The notes: generated by a model not told the origin, from the letters alone. 64,000 nt of DNA from Cricetulus griseus (GCF_003668045.3 NW_023276806.1:85796668-85860667), one strand, 5' to 3'. Shown: positions 11,672 to 23,403, counted from the stretch's first letter. Numbers and translations are program-made.

Positions 11672-11756
11672 ATATCCCTCTCTAGGAGAGGAATAAGATA
11701 GCTATATCCTGCTGGTATATCCCTCTCTAGGAGAGGAGTAAGATAGCTATATCCTG
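11672..11756 (+). repeat. 45-bp tandem duplication, two copies
   Basis: Copy one starts at 11672 and copy two at 11717, both with 'atatccctctctaggagagg'. The first 40 bp of the copies differ at one base. Confidence 0.93.
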
Positions 11757-12194
11757 ACCCTAATAGTGTCACTATTAGGGTGCGTGGTCTTGTTGGAGTA
11801 GGCATGGCCTTGTTGGAGGAATTGTCACTTTGGAAGCAGGCTTAAGCTTAAGCTTTGCCTAGTATGGCAGTCTCCTTCTCAAAAGTCCATAATCTTTGAT
11901 GAACTTTGATGGGTAATTACTCTTATGAGATGAGGATGGCCATCCTTATGGGATGGTAATATGTTATTAAACAAATGAGCACAATCCCTGATCTTAAGGG
12001 ACTTACTTTTTGGGAAAGCCTGATGGTAACCCACTAACAAGGCATACAATATAATATTAGAGAATGCTGAAGCCATGAAAGAAAAAAACAAAAAATTAAA
12101 TACATGCATAAATCAACACACGCATACAAAATCACCATTGCTCTTCATTCTTCTGTCCCTCAGTCCAGTTTTATGCATATTTTTAATTATGACC

Positions 12195-12350
12195 ACATTT
12201 TTTGTGACTTATATTTCATCATTTTGCATGTCTTTGTGTACATGCGTCTTTCTGGTTTGTAAATTCATGAAACAGGGACTGGACCTTTTACTATCCTCCC
12301 AGTTCCTCACTTTTTCATGCATCTTACTTGTAGCATTTACTTTCTAATCA
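12195..12350 (+). mobile_element. Possible ancient L2 3' end
   Basis: 'tgtctttgtgtacatgcgtc' and 'gtaaattcatgaaacaggga' fit the L2 pattern of a transcript end with 'gtaa..tcatgagggcaggga'. Weak. Confidence 0.35.
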
Positions 12351-12814
12351 TTATTGTTCTTAAAAGAAGTTATGAAAATTCATTCTAAAGTTTATTGGAT
12401 ATAAATTAAAATGCATACAAAATGTTTGATGTCTGATTTATAAATTGTCATTTATAGAGATGATAAATAACCAGATCACATGTGCATTATCACTTCTGTT
12501 TTTGGCAAGCTAGCATGCCATCTTTATCAGAAGGCTTAATATACTAAGGTTGACTATATTTGGAAAAGTGACAAACTACTTGTTTCTTCTTTGACCCCTA
12601 GTATAGTTACTTCCTATATGCTTTTGATGCCTAGAACTTCCTAACAATGACAACTAAATAACAAACCAAACAGAGGTTAAGAAAATAAGTTTTAATACCA
12701 GCATCAAAGCATCTAAAACCAGTCTTTGCAAGGGAAAGCAGGTCTACTAGAATCCTGCTATTCAGAGAAAGTTCTGGATATATTGTACATCCTTTCTGGA
12801 CCAATCCTGGCCTC

Positions 12815-12955
12815 TCTAAAACAGTGCCTTCATTTTACAGATAAGAAAACTAAGACACAGAGAGATTATGTAATTCGCAAAAATCATACCAGCAATGAAA
12901 AGCAAAGAAAGGTTACAATTCAAGACTATTGTCTCTAATCAGTTAGAAGTCTTTT
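12815..12955 (-). mobile_element. MIR SINE relic
   Basis: 'cattttacagataagaaaac', 'taagacacagagagattatg' and 'taattcgcaaaaatcatacc' match the complement of the MIR core. An old mammal-wide element. Confidence 0.75.
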
Positions 12956-13620
12956 CACTAACACATTTTCCAAAATGAGTTCCAACAAAATCTATAAGTT
13001 AGGGTAAGATTGGATGATGTATCAAATAAAAAAGTAGAAGAAGATTAAGCAGGATTCCTTACATTCTAAAATATGCAAATAGCCCCTCGGCCTCCTTAAG
13101 AGATACACATAGGATTTCCAAGTGTTTGGAGCCAGGCTTTGTCTGTATTTTTGCTTTTATTTTCAGGACACTTATTAATGAAGCAACACAGAAAGCCACT
13201 TAAGAGAAGTAAATCTCACTCCTGTATTTTCAACTTACTTTTATTTCATTAAACCTACCAATAAGAATCCTGGGCTATGCACAGTCTATATGTTATTATT
13301 ATTTTTTAGCCCTCTGAATTGATATTGCTAATTAATACTCTTAATTTCTAGTTAGTTGTACACCGACAGAAATGATTAGTGAAATATGATGTTTTGAAAT
13401 ATTGGTTGTTGCATATGTATTTTTAAATGTGCAAAAACTATTTCTATACCTGAGTTAGAGAAAGAACAATGCGAATGAATGAATTAAAAAAAATCTTAAT
13501 GAGTTTTTATCCATAGTACTAAAATTAGCCACGTTACAGTCTAATTTCATAATGGAGGCATTTAGAATCTGCATTTCTGGTAAGTACATTTAAATTTTAA
13601 ATCTTATGTTGACAACAGGA

Positions 13621-14150
13621 CTATTTGATTACAATTCCTTTAAAACAAACTGTAAAAATGCCAATAACAAAGAGGACAGAGTATTTCTGGTTATACAGGA
13701 TCTGCTGTAAGCAGGTCAGCTCAAGGTCCCAGGTAAGCATCTTGTTTGTGTCCTGAAGCCTTGTTTTCTCCATGCCTTCTACTCTCAGTAGGGTCCTCCT
13801 AGTCGGGTCTAAACATCGGGCCACTGCACCCTATCGATCTTCTTTAAATCTCCAGAATAATAAATTTCAAGGCAACACAGCAGAAGCCGACTAAAGCCCT
13901 TTAATTACATCACTGCTGAAAGGAAATCATTGATCAATGGCATTGTGGGAAAATAAACTGCCCCTCAAACCAGATCAAAGTCAATAAAATAGCTGACTAG
14001 CCGCCCCATGTGGGACTTCCGCTAGATTAGTGCTCACGGACAAGCAAGAGACGATTCTAATGCATGCTGCTTACTATCGTTTTGAAGCACTCCCTGGCAG
14101 GTGTCATGCTCTGAGCATGGTTTTTGATTACACTAATTAAATATAATATT
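13621..14150. promoter_or_regulatory. Candidate conserved enhancer block A
   Basis: Sequence shows balanced base composition in an AT-rich setting, many retained CpGs (about ten between 13800 and 14080), a homeodomain-type 'ctttaattac' near 13900 and a perfect 12-bp palindrome 'cattgatcaatg' at 13928-13939. A plus-strand 'caggtaagc' near 13731 mimics a donor but no exon fits it. The enhancer role is inference from repeat depletion, CpG retention and the Rsrc1/Shox2 neighbourhood. Confidence 0.4.
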
Positions 14151-16479
14151 ATCAACAGATCTTCATATTGATCCTTAAATCCCTCCATTCTAAATGAAAA
14201 ATTAAAAGCCTAGACCAAGGGCTTCATAGGGTACCAGGTTATTTAAATAATTTTGGCCTTGTAACAATTTCCTTAGTGTTGTATTATTCTAATATTTTTC
14301 AATATCAAGGTACCAATTATTGTAGCAACTTTAAGACAGAAAATAATAATTTTAAAACTTGCTTTCCTTGAGGTAAATTCTTTTCAGTATCCATGAAATT
14401 ATATTCCTTCATTAAAGTCTCAATGAATAATTTTCCATATTAAGTCTTGTTAACTATGATGAAAACAATCACCGTTCTTTTGATATTAATTAAATCTATT
14501 GCCCAATATACATAATAACATATGGCAAAGATTTTTTTGCTCAGGCAATTAGTTCATAAAACTACAAAACTATTTTAATAACATAGTTTTACAATAATTT
14601 ATAAACATCTGTTTGTTTTCAAATAGACAATATGATTTAAATACATGTAATCTGTGTGCATTACAAAATATTTTCTTCTATTTAATTAGAAATAATCTTT
14701 AAGCAAATTTGAAAGCCACAAATCTTGCTTCCAGAAAGTACGAATTCAGAAAATGAAATACTTATAGACTTTACCAACACTTTCAAATTTGAGAATTACA
14801 TTAATAAAGTACCCTGTTTTCCTTAACTCAACCCAAGAGTCTTAAAGCTGCAATTTAAGAAGATTCAAGGGAAAACCTAAACTATCAGATACGAGGACCC
14901 TCTTTTGGGTATCACTTTAGTTGCCTGATCTTGCAAAAGCTAATAACCATGCCTTCTCCTTCCCATGCTACATTTCTTCTTATTCATTCCCTATTCCCTC
15001 AGGTGGTTCTCACTGCTAATGCCCAAATGGCATCAACCTGTTGTTTAGCACATCTATGAAAAGGCTAGCCTGCTGGCTAATTTATCAAGGGATTAAAGCC
15101 CTGAAACCACTTCAATCTGTTACTTTGTTTCCATGTAAAAGCCTTACCCAGGACACCAGTTCCTCATGTTAAAATGGAAAATCTCTTTAAAAGAAAGAAA
15201 AATTCAAGATAAGAACTGTTTAATAAAGAAACGACATATCAAAAAATATTCTACACACGAAACAGTGTTATGAAATTGCACTGTTAGTCCTCAAATCCTG
15301 CATTATTTATAAAGAATTTTATGTGCAAAATGTTTAGCATGTTCATAAAATTAATAGACTTAACATACGTAGGTGTCAATGATGGTATTAAGGTTGGGAT
15401 CATGCAGATTAATAGAAAACTATTATATAGATAAAGTTCATCCTTGCAGCATGATATTTAATGCTATTTTATGTATGTATGCATTTTGCTGAGTGACAAA
15501 GCACTGTTGTAAGTGCATAAATTCACACCAGATAATGGAGCCACTGATAAACAAATAGTAACTCAAACTTTCTAATAACAAAAACCTAAAGGTCCATTAT
15601 TCCCACAAAATTGATAGGAGTATGAAGCTATTGGTTTTTATATGCAAAATAGCATAATTTCATGACAATATATTTTATATGGAAAATATGAACATCTTTT
15701 TTGTTCTATTAAAGTTTGACCATTTACAGGATAAAATATAACCCACAGTGTTATTTTTCTCTAATGACTTCTTTTATTCATGAAAACCACTATAATAGTT
15801 AACATAAAATTTGTGCCAATTGAAAAAATACTTAGTACCTGATTTGAAAACAAATGGATATACTGGAAAACATAGTGAATCTGTAGCATGAAGAATAAAC
15901 AACTACAACACAAGTATATATTCACCATATCCTTGCTGCTACCAGTAAATATGTATTACCGGTAACATTAGGACTGTCTGATTAAGATAGAATTGTATAC
16001 TACAGAGCAGGGTTCTACTCTAATTCCAACTTTCTATTTAAATTTATTCCAAGTAAGTTGCAAACAAATGTCAGAAAATGTACTCGACAAGCCATTATTT
16101 GATATTTCACTCATGTTTATTTATTTAAAATCCTAAGAAGAGAAAAAAGCATGACATCAAAACACTCAATAACAGCTAAATTATGAAGAATTTTATAGTT
16201 TGTAGCAGAGCTCTAGAATAGAACATTCAGAAAAGAAGACAAATATTATCACTTCTCTCTTCATTTCTTTACTATCACAATTCCTGTCCCTTGTACTTAG
16301 TGGTGCCAACAGCACAGATTTGCTGGAATGAAAAACAATGCCAGCAATGGATGTGTCAGTGCCAAGGGCTTAAGAGAAAATGAATGTGCTCTAAGTTAGG
16401 ATCTGTGTGATATTCAAATTCAAAGTACTTCACATAAGGACAGGACACTCAAGGTCCCATTTCAATCACAATTTTATTA

Positions 16480-17780
16480 TAGCAACAAATATGAAATTCT
16501 GATTGCCAATAAAAATACTGAATTTGATGTACTTCTGTGCAAAATTCATGGCCTTGAAAGATATTCTGCAAGCTGTCACCCCCAAGGACCATAATGGATT
16601 TGTCTTTAAAGAAAAATGTTTACAGTAAGAATTACCAAATATATTTTATGTATGTTTTCACACTTTAAATCAAGAATCATAAACTATATTTCCTAGTCGA
16701 CATTTATTGACAGAGTTCACATTAAGTAGAATTCAGAGAAGCTCCTTAATCAAGTTTTATAGTAATGAAATACATTTTAAGTATTTCCTTTCCACAAAAC
16801 TAATGTGAAATTTCTTTCTTATACTTATATCACAGATTGTTATACAGAATTTTATAAGGTACAAGTTTAATAGTCATTTAAAAATATCTCCTGATAAACT
16901 GAACACAAAACAGAAACATACACTATATTAATATTACTAGTAAAACTTAACTTTTAGTGTTTAGGCAAAGGTGACAATTGTTTATTGATTTACATTAATT
17001 TCAAGGGGCCAACAAAGACATCAGCTAGAAAAACAAGGTGGGTTTCCATGTTAATCTCCAGTGTGGCATATTTCATAAAAACAAATCTTATGAGGCATAA
17101 ACTGCTAAGTTTTACTTATGGTTAAAATAAAGGTGGTGTGAGAAAACACATCCTTTTCTTCCTTAAAGAATTAGTGCTTTCAAATTGTTTCAATTTAGAG
17201 AAGAAAAAGAAGCTATCTAATGCAGAATAGCTTCTACCAACCTCCATAATTCACTCAAACCAGGCTGTTTCTAGGTCTCAAAATAAAAAAAAAAAAAAAA
17301 AAGGAAGCAAAACACTGGAAGTAAAGCTCCAACAAACTATTATTACACACTCCTCCAGTCCATTAAAGGAAGTAATTCAATCAGTTTATAGTTTCTCAGG
17401 AAAATCTCATTCAGAGAAATTTTATTGCCAGCTATCTAAATAGTAAATACCTATTATCCTCTCAAAATGAGTTTCTGCTTGCCAAGGGCAAACCCATTGC
17501 TGTTATTGTAGAGTTCTGTCAGAGAGACAAGAAGTTAAAAAGGTTATAAAGATACCATTAATGTCATGGGACTGTCTTGTCAGGCCTCAAAAATGCTTAG
17601 TAATTGAGGGTTTTATTCAAAGAGTTTTAGCACCCATATAAACAGTACAGTTAATATGATGCTTTAGGCTTTATTCTGTTACAGCCCAAAAAAACCCACG
17701 TATGAACAGCTGAATACTGTAAATGCATCTGCTGGAGAGCACAACTCATTTTATCATCTGGTTCTAGCTTGATTCTTTGA
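16480..17780. promoter_or_regulatory. Candidate conserved non-coding block B
   Basis: Continuous unique sequence with mixed composition, for example 'gcaagctgtcacccccaagg', 'ttgccagctatctaaatagt' and 'ggttataaagataccattaa' with TAAT and GATA-like words, and no retroelement. Inference only. Confidence 0.3.
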
Positions 17781-19227
17781 AGAAAATGTCAATAAAATAT
17801 ATAGAGCTTGAAGGCAAATCTAGATGCAACAAATGAGAATAAATGACAATGCCCTGGCAGTGTGCATTTGAAAGAAACCTTGGGGAAAAAAAAAAAACCA
17901 GCAAATGTTCTTAGTTTGAGTCAACTTTACTTATATTAATGTTCATTGCTATTCAACACAATGAATAATTAAGCTCAAATAATAAACAGATCCACCCCAT
18001 CTTACTACCCCTTAGCGTCAATTCCTTTTTTTCATAACTTAATTGAGTCTAATTTGTTCTGCCAATATACTCCTAAGTGTGGAGCTATGCAATAGCTTGG
18101 TAGATCATTCAGGATAAAACCTTTAAACAAACTCAGCCCCCAACCCCAGAAGTCATCAGTGGTCCACAGTTCCACATTTAGGGGTGAAGGCTCATTAAAA
18201 CTCTTTACCTTCCATGCTTGATCTTATGCATGCAACCACAGCTGCTGTGAGGTCATGATCAGGGTGATACTGTCATGTCTAGAAAATAGTTTTACTAACA
18301 CACAACCTCTAGCTCTTACTGTCTTTTGGTTCCCTTTTCAAGATGGTACTCAAGCCTTGGGTGGAGGTGGGAGATGGGGAGGGGGAAATAGATGTCTCAT
18401 GTATTCTCTGCACTTTGAACAGTGTGATAAAGCATAGTGTCATTTGAAAGGAAGCAAAGGTAATTTTTCTCTGTGTGCTGGCTAAAGACCTTACTGCATA
18501 GGTTCCAGTCAACCTAACATGTCTTTTACATACAATTACTAACCACAGAGATCTTACATATCATGGTTTCTTTGTTACTTGAAAGAAAAGTTAAAGTGAT
18601 TCAGAAATGATGCTGCTGGAATTCATGCATTTAATTTACTAAATAATTATGGATGCTGGTTACTGTACAATTATCAATTCATTTTAGAAAGTAAATAATA
18701 TCCAGAATTTTGTATTTCTTATACATTTCTTTTAGTTCTCATTCAATCTATTTTTAATTAATTCTTTCTTAGCATATAGTTAATGTGCAAAATAATATGT
18801 CTCGTTATGTTATCTTCATACACGTGTGTAGTGTACTACATTCTAGTTTTCAACCAGACATTTTCCTTTTTATTTCAATCTAGAACTAACTGAAGAAGCA
18901 AATATGAGAGGCTGTTTTCTAGAGCTAGTCTGAAAAACAGATTAGACCACCAGTAAGACCAAGGGCAGCAGAATGCCCAGGGGTTTTTCTTCTGATGGTA
19001 TTCTTCCACTGAAAACTGGGAGAAGAGATTTGCTCAGTCATATAAACCTACAGTATTTTTAATCTTCCAATCTTATAAGTGTTATTCTATTCTCACTTTA
19101 TGGAAAGGAGAACTGAGCATCTTTGTTATATTAAATTATTTTCCTAAATAAGGGCTAGTACTGACACTACGTAATCATCTACATACATTTACAACTAGTT
19201 TAAACTAGTACTAATGTTAGATGATTA

Positions 19228-19330
19228 ATCCAGGTGTGATGCTTCATATTTGTAATCTTGGCACTCAAGAAGATCCAGGGTATCCTTGGCCAGGAAGTAG
19301 AATCAGCCTCAAAAATGGGGATGAGGTGGG
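19228..19330 (+). mobile_element. Very old B1-like fragment
   Basis: 'ccaggtgtgatgcttcatat' and 'gtaatcttggcactcaagaa' keep the B1 outline with many changes. Confidence 0.4.
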
Positions 19331-19367
19331 GTTTAAGTGATAGCAGGTATGAAAAAAATAGAAATGA

Positions 19368-19540
19368 GCCGGGCGTTGGTGGCTCATGCCTTTAATCCCA
19401 GTACTGGGGAGGCAGAGGCAGGTGGATCTCTGTGAGTTCAAGACCAGCCTGGTCTACAAGAGGTAGTTCCAGGAGAGAAACCCTGTCTCGAAAAACCAAA
19501 AAAACAAAAAACAAAACAAAACAAACAAACAAAAAAGAAA
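19368..19540 (+). mobile_element. B1 SINE, full length, young
   Basis: Starts 'gccgggcgttggtggctcat' and runs through 'tttaatcccagtactgggga', 'gtctacaagaggtagttcca' and 'accctgtctcgaaaaacc' to a simple A-rich tail (AAAAC/AAAC units). It includes the polymerase III box positions. Confidence 0.96.
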
Positions 19541-19734
19541 TAGCTTAAACATTGACTTCTAAATTCAGTAAGATACATATACACAATAAACACATGTATG
19601 CATATAAATGTGTATATATAGGCACAGATTCATAAATATATGTAGGATTTTATTTTCAAAACTTGGATACTACAACTACTACCATTATCCTAAAGGTTAG
19701 TAATTTTCTTTTCTTATTTTTTATGTCAGAGGCA

Positions 19735-20258
19735 CTCATAATTACACATCCATCCCCCCATTCCCTTGCCCTAACATCCTCCCATGTTCCCTACAAACTC
19801 CCCAACACAGCCCCTACCACCTCCCCAGGGATAGTGAGGCCTCCACGGGGGACCGTCAAAGTTTGTCATATCATTTGGGGGAGGGCCTGGGACCTCCTTG
19901 CTGTATCTGGGCTGCAATAGGATCCCTCCATAGGGAATGGGCTCCCAAAGTCCATTTGCTACTAGGGATAAACACTGGCTCCATTGTTAGAGGTCCCATT
20001 GACTGCCTTGGCCTCCCAGTTGGCATCCACATTCAGAAGGCTTGGTTCAGTCCAATGCTGGTTCCCCAGCTTTATGACTAGGGTCTCCGTGTTCTCACTA
20101 CATCAGGTCAACTGTTTCTGCGGGTTTCTCCAGTATCTTCTTGGCTCCTCTGCTCATCTCTCCTCCCTCTCTGCAACTGGGATTCCAGGAGTATGGTTCA
20201 GTGCTTAGACGTGGGTGCCTGTTTCTGCTTCCATCAGCTACTGGATGAAGACTCTCAA
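19735..20258 (-). mobile_element. L1 3' UTR fragment
   Basis: The complement of the common L1 3' UTR: 'gatagtgaggcctccacggg', 'gggaatgggctcccaaagtc', 'gtcaactgtttctgcgggtt' and 'catcagctactggatgaaga'. It lies inverted to the L1 at 20639. Confidence 0.88.
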
Positions 20259-20394
20259 GCAGAGGGCGGAGGCAGGTTAGCAATTTCAACCAGCAATGTA
20301 GGACAGACTCATTCAAGGCAGAGACATCTAAGGATTTCTTGAAAACTTATGTGTCTAGAACTATGCAAGGTGATGTGGATCCTATACTTAACAA

Positions 20395-20638
20395 CTTAAA
20401 CATGTGTTGTGAGATATTTGTACACTATGTGTTGCTGTGATTGGTGCAAAAAAAAAAAAAAAAAAGCTGAACAACCAATAGCTAGGCAGGAGAGTATAGG
20501 TGGAACTTCCAGGCACAGAGAGAACTATGGGAAGAAAAAAGGTGGAGTCACCATCCAGATGCAGTGGAAACAGAATGGGCAGTATGGTGATGAGTGACAA
20601 ACCTCATGGAAGAATGCAGATTAAAAAATATGGGTTAA
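20395..20638 (+). mobile_element. Rodent LTR-like repeat, left part (interrupted)
   Basis: 'gctgaacaaccaatagctag', 'ggtggaacttccaggcacag' and 'gaagaatgcagattaaaaaa' resemble a common rodent LTR-type repeat. It resumes at 21595 after the L1 insertion. Family not named. Confidence 0.55.
20624..20638 (+). repeat. L1 target-site duplication, left copy
   Basis: 'aaaaatatgggttaa', identical to 21580-21594. Confidence 0.95.
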
Positions 20639-21579
20639 ACACTGCCAGAGAAGCTAGTAAACAAGGAGGACCCTAAGAGAGACATACATGGTCCCCTGAA
20701 GAAGGGGAAAGGGACAAGATCTCCTGAGCAAATTGGGAACATGGGAGGAGGGGAGCTAGGAGAATGAGAAGGAGAGATGAGGAGGGGTGAGGAGGATATG
20801 AGGGAGCAGAAATATTGAGTCAGGGGAAGAACAGAAGAAAACAAGAATGGAGATACCATAATAGAAGGAGACATTTTAGGTTTAAAGAGAAATCAGGCAC
20901 TAGGGAAAGGTCTGGAGATCTACAAAGATGACACCAACTAACAATCTAAGCAACAGAGGAGAGGCTACCTTAAAAGCCCTCCCCTGATAATGAGATTGAT
21001 GACTGACTTATATGTCATCCTATTATAGCCTTCATCCAGCAGCTGGTGGAAGTAGAAGCAGACACCCATATCTAATCACTGAACTGAATTGGAATACAAT
21101 TGCAGAGAAGGACGAGTGATGAGCAAAGGGGTCCAGACCAGGTTAGTGAAACCCACAGAAACAGCTGACCTGAACAATGGGGAGCTCATGGTCCCCAGAC
21201 TGATAGCTGGGAAGCCAGCATGGGACTGATCCAGACCCCATTAACATGGGTGTCAGTGAAGAGACCTCAGAAATCTACGGGACTTCCTGTAATAGATCAG
21301 TACTTATCCCTAGCATAGGCGTGGACTTTGGGAGCCCATCCCACATAGAGGGATACTCCCTGAGCCAAGACACATGGGGTTGACCTAGGCCCTATCCCAA
21401 AGACTATGATAGACTCTGATGATCCCCCATGGAAGGCCTCACCCTCCCTGTGGAGCAGAAAGGATATGTGATAGGCAGGGTTTTAGTAGAGGGGAGGTTG
21501 TAGGGGAGGAGAGGAGGGAAAGGGAACTGGGATTGACATGTAAAACAAGATTGTTTCTAATTCAAATAAAAAAATCTGC
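20639..21579 (+). mobile_element. 5'-truncated L1 inserted into an LTR-like repeat
   Basis: Starts at 'acactgccagagaagctagt', the last bases of ORF2, carries the whole 3' UTR and ends in an A-rich tail. It is flanked by the 15-bp direct repeat 'aaaaatatgggttaa' at 20624-20638 and 21580-21594. Canonical target-primed insertion. Confidence 0.95.
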
Positions 21580-21594
21580 AAAAATATGGGTTAA
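21580..21594 (+). repeat. L1 target-site duplication, right copy
   Basis: 'aaaaatatgggttaa', identical to 20624-20638. The host repeat continues straight after it. Confidence 0.95.
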
Positions 21595-21690
21595 TTTAAA
21601 TTATAAGAACTAGTTAGGAACAAGCCTAAGATGAGGCTGAGCTTTCATAATTAATAATACATCTTCATGTTGTTATTTGTGAGCTGACAG
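21595..21690 (+). mobile_element. Rodent LTR-like repeat, right part
   Basis: 'ttataagaactagttaggaa' and 'caagcctaagatgaggctga' continue the repeat that stops at 20638. Confidence 0.55.
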
Positions 21691-21839
21691 TCACAAAAGA
21701 AATATTTGACTACAGACATGACATCTCCTTTAGGGTGTAATAGGTAATGGAAAGAGAAACTGCTGCTATATACTGCAGTGGACAGAGGTGCATCTCTGCA
21801 GAGCTGAAAACCTTCAGCATTAATCTATAGCTCATTTCT

Positions 21840-22200
21840 TATTATAGTTTGAGAAAGTGTTCAGACATTTGTGTTGAAATCGAAATTTCACTTCAACAGG
21901 ATTAAGAGGTTGAGCCTTTGGAGTGACTAGGGTATATGGGTTCTACCCTCATGGACTGGATTATCCCTAATGAAAGACCTGGAGGGAACATGACACTACT
22001 ATCTTTTGAACTCTGAAACCTTTTAGCATGGACATGGTGGTCCAAGTTGTTATCTTCAAAAAAGGGACCTGGCTGTACCATGCACTGGACTTTCTGACAC
22101 CTTGAATTAGAATTTTCAGTTTTGAAACCATCAAAATTGAATCACCCAGACTCATAATTTGAAAAGCAGCACCAATAGGCCATGCCTTCTTCACAGAAGC
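21840..22200. mobile_element. MaLR-like LTR relic
   Basis: 'caacaggattaagaggttga' with 'ggttctaccctcatggactg' and the later 'gactttctgacaccttgaat' resembles the 3' half of a MaLR LTR. Diverged. Confidence 0.45.
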
Positions 22201-22435
22201 ACCTTAACATTATAATTCTAAGGTATCACACAGACTCATGCTACTGTGAACCCAAAGTTGCTCTCTCATGCTATCATCTTTTGCCTCTATTTCTTCTTCT
22301 TTCTCCCACCAGAGTTTCAGTGACTACCTAAAATATTTCTACCTTTTTCCTACCTCCAGATAACAGATACCAAGCCATATGATTCCCAATTCTGAAGTTA
22401 TGTACAGTTGTAATATCCATTCTGACTTAGCTTCT
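22201..22435. other. Unclassified sequence between MaLR-like segments
   Basis: Nothing recognised. It may be decayed LTR. Confidence 0.35.
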
Positions 22436-22710
22436 TTTATTTTGTTTTAATAAAACACTTAAGACTAGGTAATTTATAAGAAAAGAGGGTTATTTAGCTC
22501 AAAGTTCTCAAGACTGGAAGTCTAAGGCTGTAGAAGTCTAAGGCTACAAATGTTCCACTTCCAATACAGGTCTCATTCTGGTTTTGTGCATGTAGAAGAG
22601 GAAAAGGGAAAGCAGATGTGCATAAACACAGCTTGATTGGAGGCTGGATACTTTGTAATAACTTGCTCTCAATATATGTAAGCCACCATTAGAGGAGCAA
22701 GAACCCACTT
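22436..22710 (+). mobile_element. MaLR-type LTR relic, 5' part
   Basis: 'aagactaggtaatttataag', 'agagggttatttagctcaaa' and 'gttctcaagactggaagtct' is the signature start of MST/THE-like LTRs. It ends where a B1 begins at 22712. Confidence 0.6.
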
Positions 22711-22711
22711 A

Positions 22712-22910
22712 AGCTGGGTGGTGGGGGCCCATGCCTTTAATCCCAGCACTTGGTAGGCAGAGGCAGGCAGATTTCCTTGAGTTCAAGGATAGCCTGGTTT
22801 AAAGAGTGAGTTTAAGACCAGCCTGGTCTATGAATCGAGTTCCAGGACAGCCAGGACTGTTACACAGAAAAACCCTGTCTCAAAAAGCCAACCAAACACA
22901 CAAACAAAAA
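22712..22910 (+). mobile_element. B1 SINE with partial internal duplication
   Basis: 'catgcctttaatcccagcac' then 'ttgagttcaaggatagcctg' followed by a second 'gagtttaagaccagcctggt', so the mid-section is duplicated. It ends 'accctgtctcaaaaagcc' with an A-rich tail. Confidence 0.9.
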
Positions 22911-22987
22911 CTCACTTATTATGGCATTAATTTGTCCAGGACAGTTGTGTCCTTGAAGTGCAAACATCACTGATGCGTTAAAATAAT

Positions 22988-23228
22988 TGAGAGCCCATCC
23001 CACGTGAAGAGATGCTCTCTCGGCCTGGACACATGGGGGAGGGTCTAGGGCCAGCACAGGACGATGTGGTAGACTTTGGGGAGCCCCCTTTGTGGGCCCT
23101 ACCCTGCCTGGGGAGTGGAGGGGGGATTGAGAGGGGGACTGGTGGGGGGGCTGAGGGGGAGGGGAGAGGGAGGAAGAAGGGATAGACATGTGAAGCAAAC
23201 TTTTTCCTAATTTGAACTAATAAAAAAA
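22988..23228 (+). mobile_element. L1 3' terminus
   Basis: 'gagagcccatcccacgtgaa', 'cacatgggggagggtctagg', a G-rich run at 23117-23165, then the terminal 'gatagacatgtgaagcaaac' and an A-rich tail with GA units. The 112-codon antisense frame at 22860-23198 is an artefact of it. Confidence 0.9.
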
Positions 23229-23257
23229 AGAGAGAGAGAGAAAAATATTAATCCTCT

Positions 23258-23403
23258 GCCAGGCGGTGGTGGTGCATACCTTTAATCCCAGCAAGTTCAA
23301 GACCAGCCTAGTCTACAAGAGCTAGTTCCAGGACAGCCTCTAAAGCCACAGAGAAACCTTGCCTCAAAAATCCAAAACCAAAACCAAAACCAAACAAAAA
23401 AAC
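23258..23403 (+). mobile_element. B1 SINE with internal deletion
   Basis: 'gccaggcggtggtggtgcat' then 'tttaatcccagcaagttcaa' (deletion at the join), 'ctacaagagctagttccagg' and a CAAAAC-type tail. Cricetid-type 3' half. Confidence 0.92.

Larger units (their letters stand above)
10745..11860. mobile_element. Unassigned LTR-like rodent repeat with internal tandem arrays
   Basis: It contains an AATAAA signal ('cctccctaaataaatctttc'), imperfect tandem units, a pyrimidine tract, and a right part with 'gtggtcttgttggagtaggc' and 'catggccttgttggagg'. The right-part phrase is common in rodent LTR elements. Orientation and ends are not certain, and two elements may be joined here. No retroviral coding region is present. 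Confidence 0.4.
12960..19225. other. Repeat-depleted unique tract, about 6.3 kb
   Basis: I find no B1, B2, B4, L1 or LTR sequence here, only short A runs such as 17281-17302. Most of the flanking sequence within 10 kb is repeat-dense. No coding frame of note. Such tracts often mark conserved regulatory DNA. The two strongest blocks are listed separately. Confidence 0.65.

Noticed and set aside
13725..13740. Plus-strand 'caggtaagc', a donor-like site suggesting an exon
   Set aside because: No matching acceptor with an open frame, and the gene here runs on the minus strand.
22860..23198. 112-codon minus-strand open frame rich in Pro and Ser
   Set aside because: Antisense of the G-rich L1 3' terminus; similar frames appear at 28489-28725 and 45346-45549.
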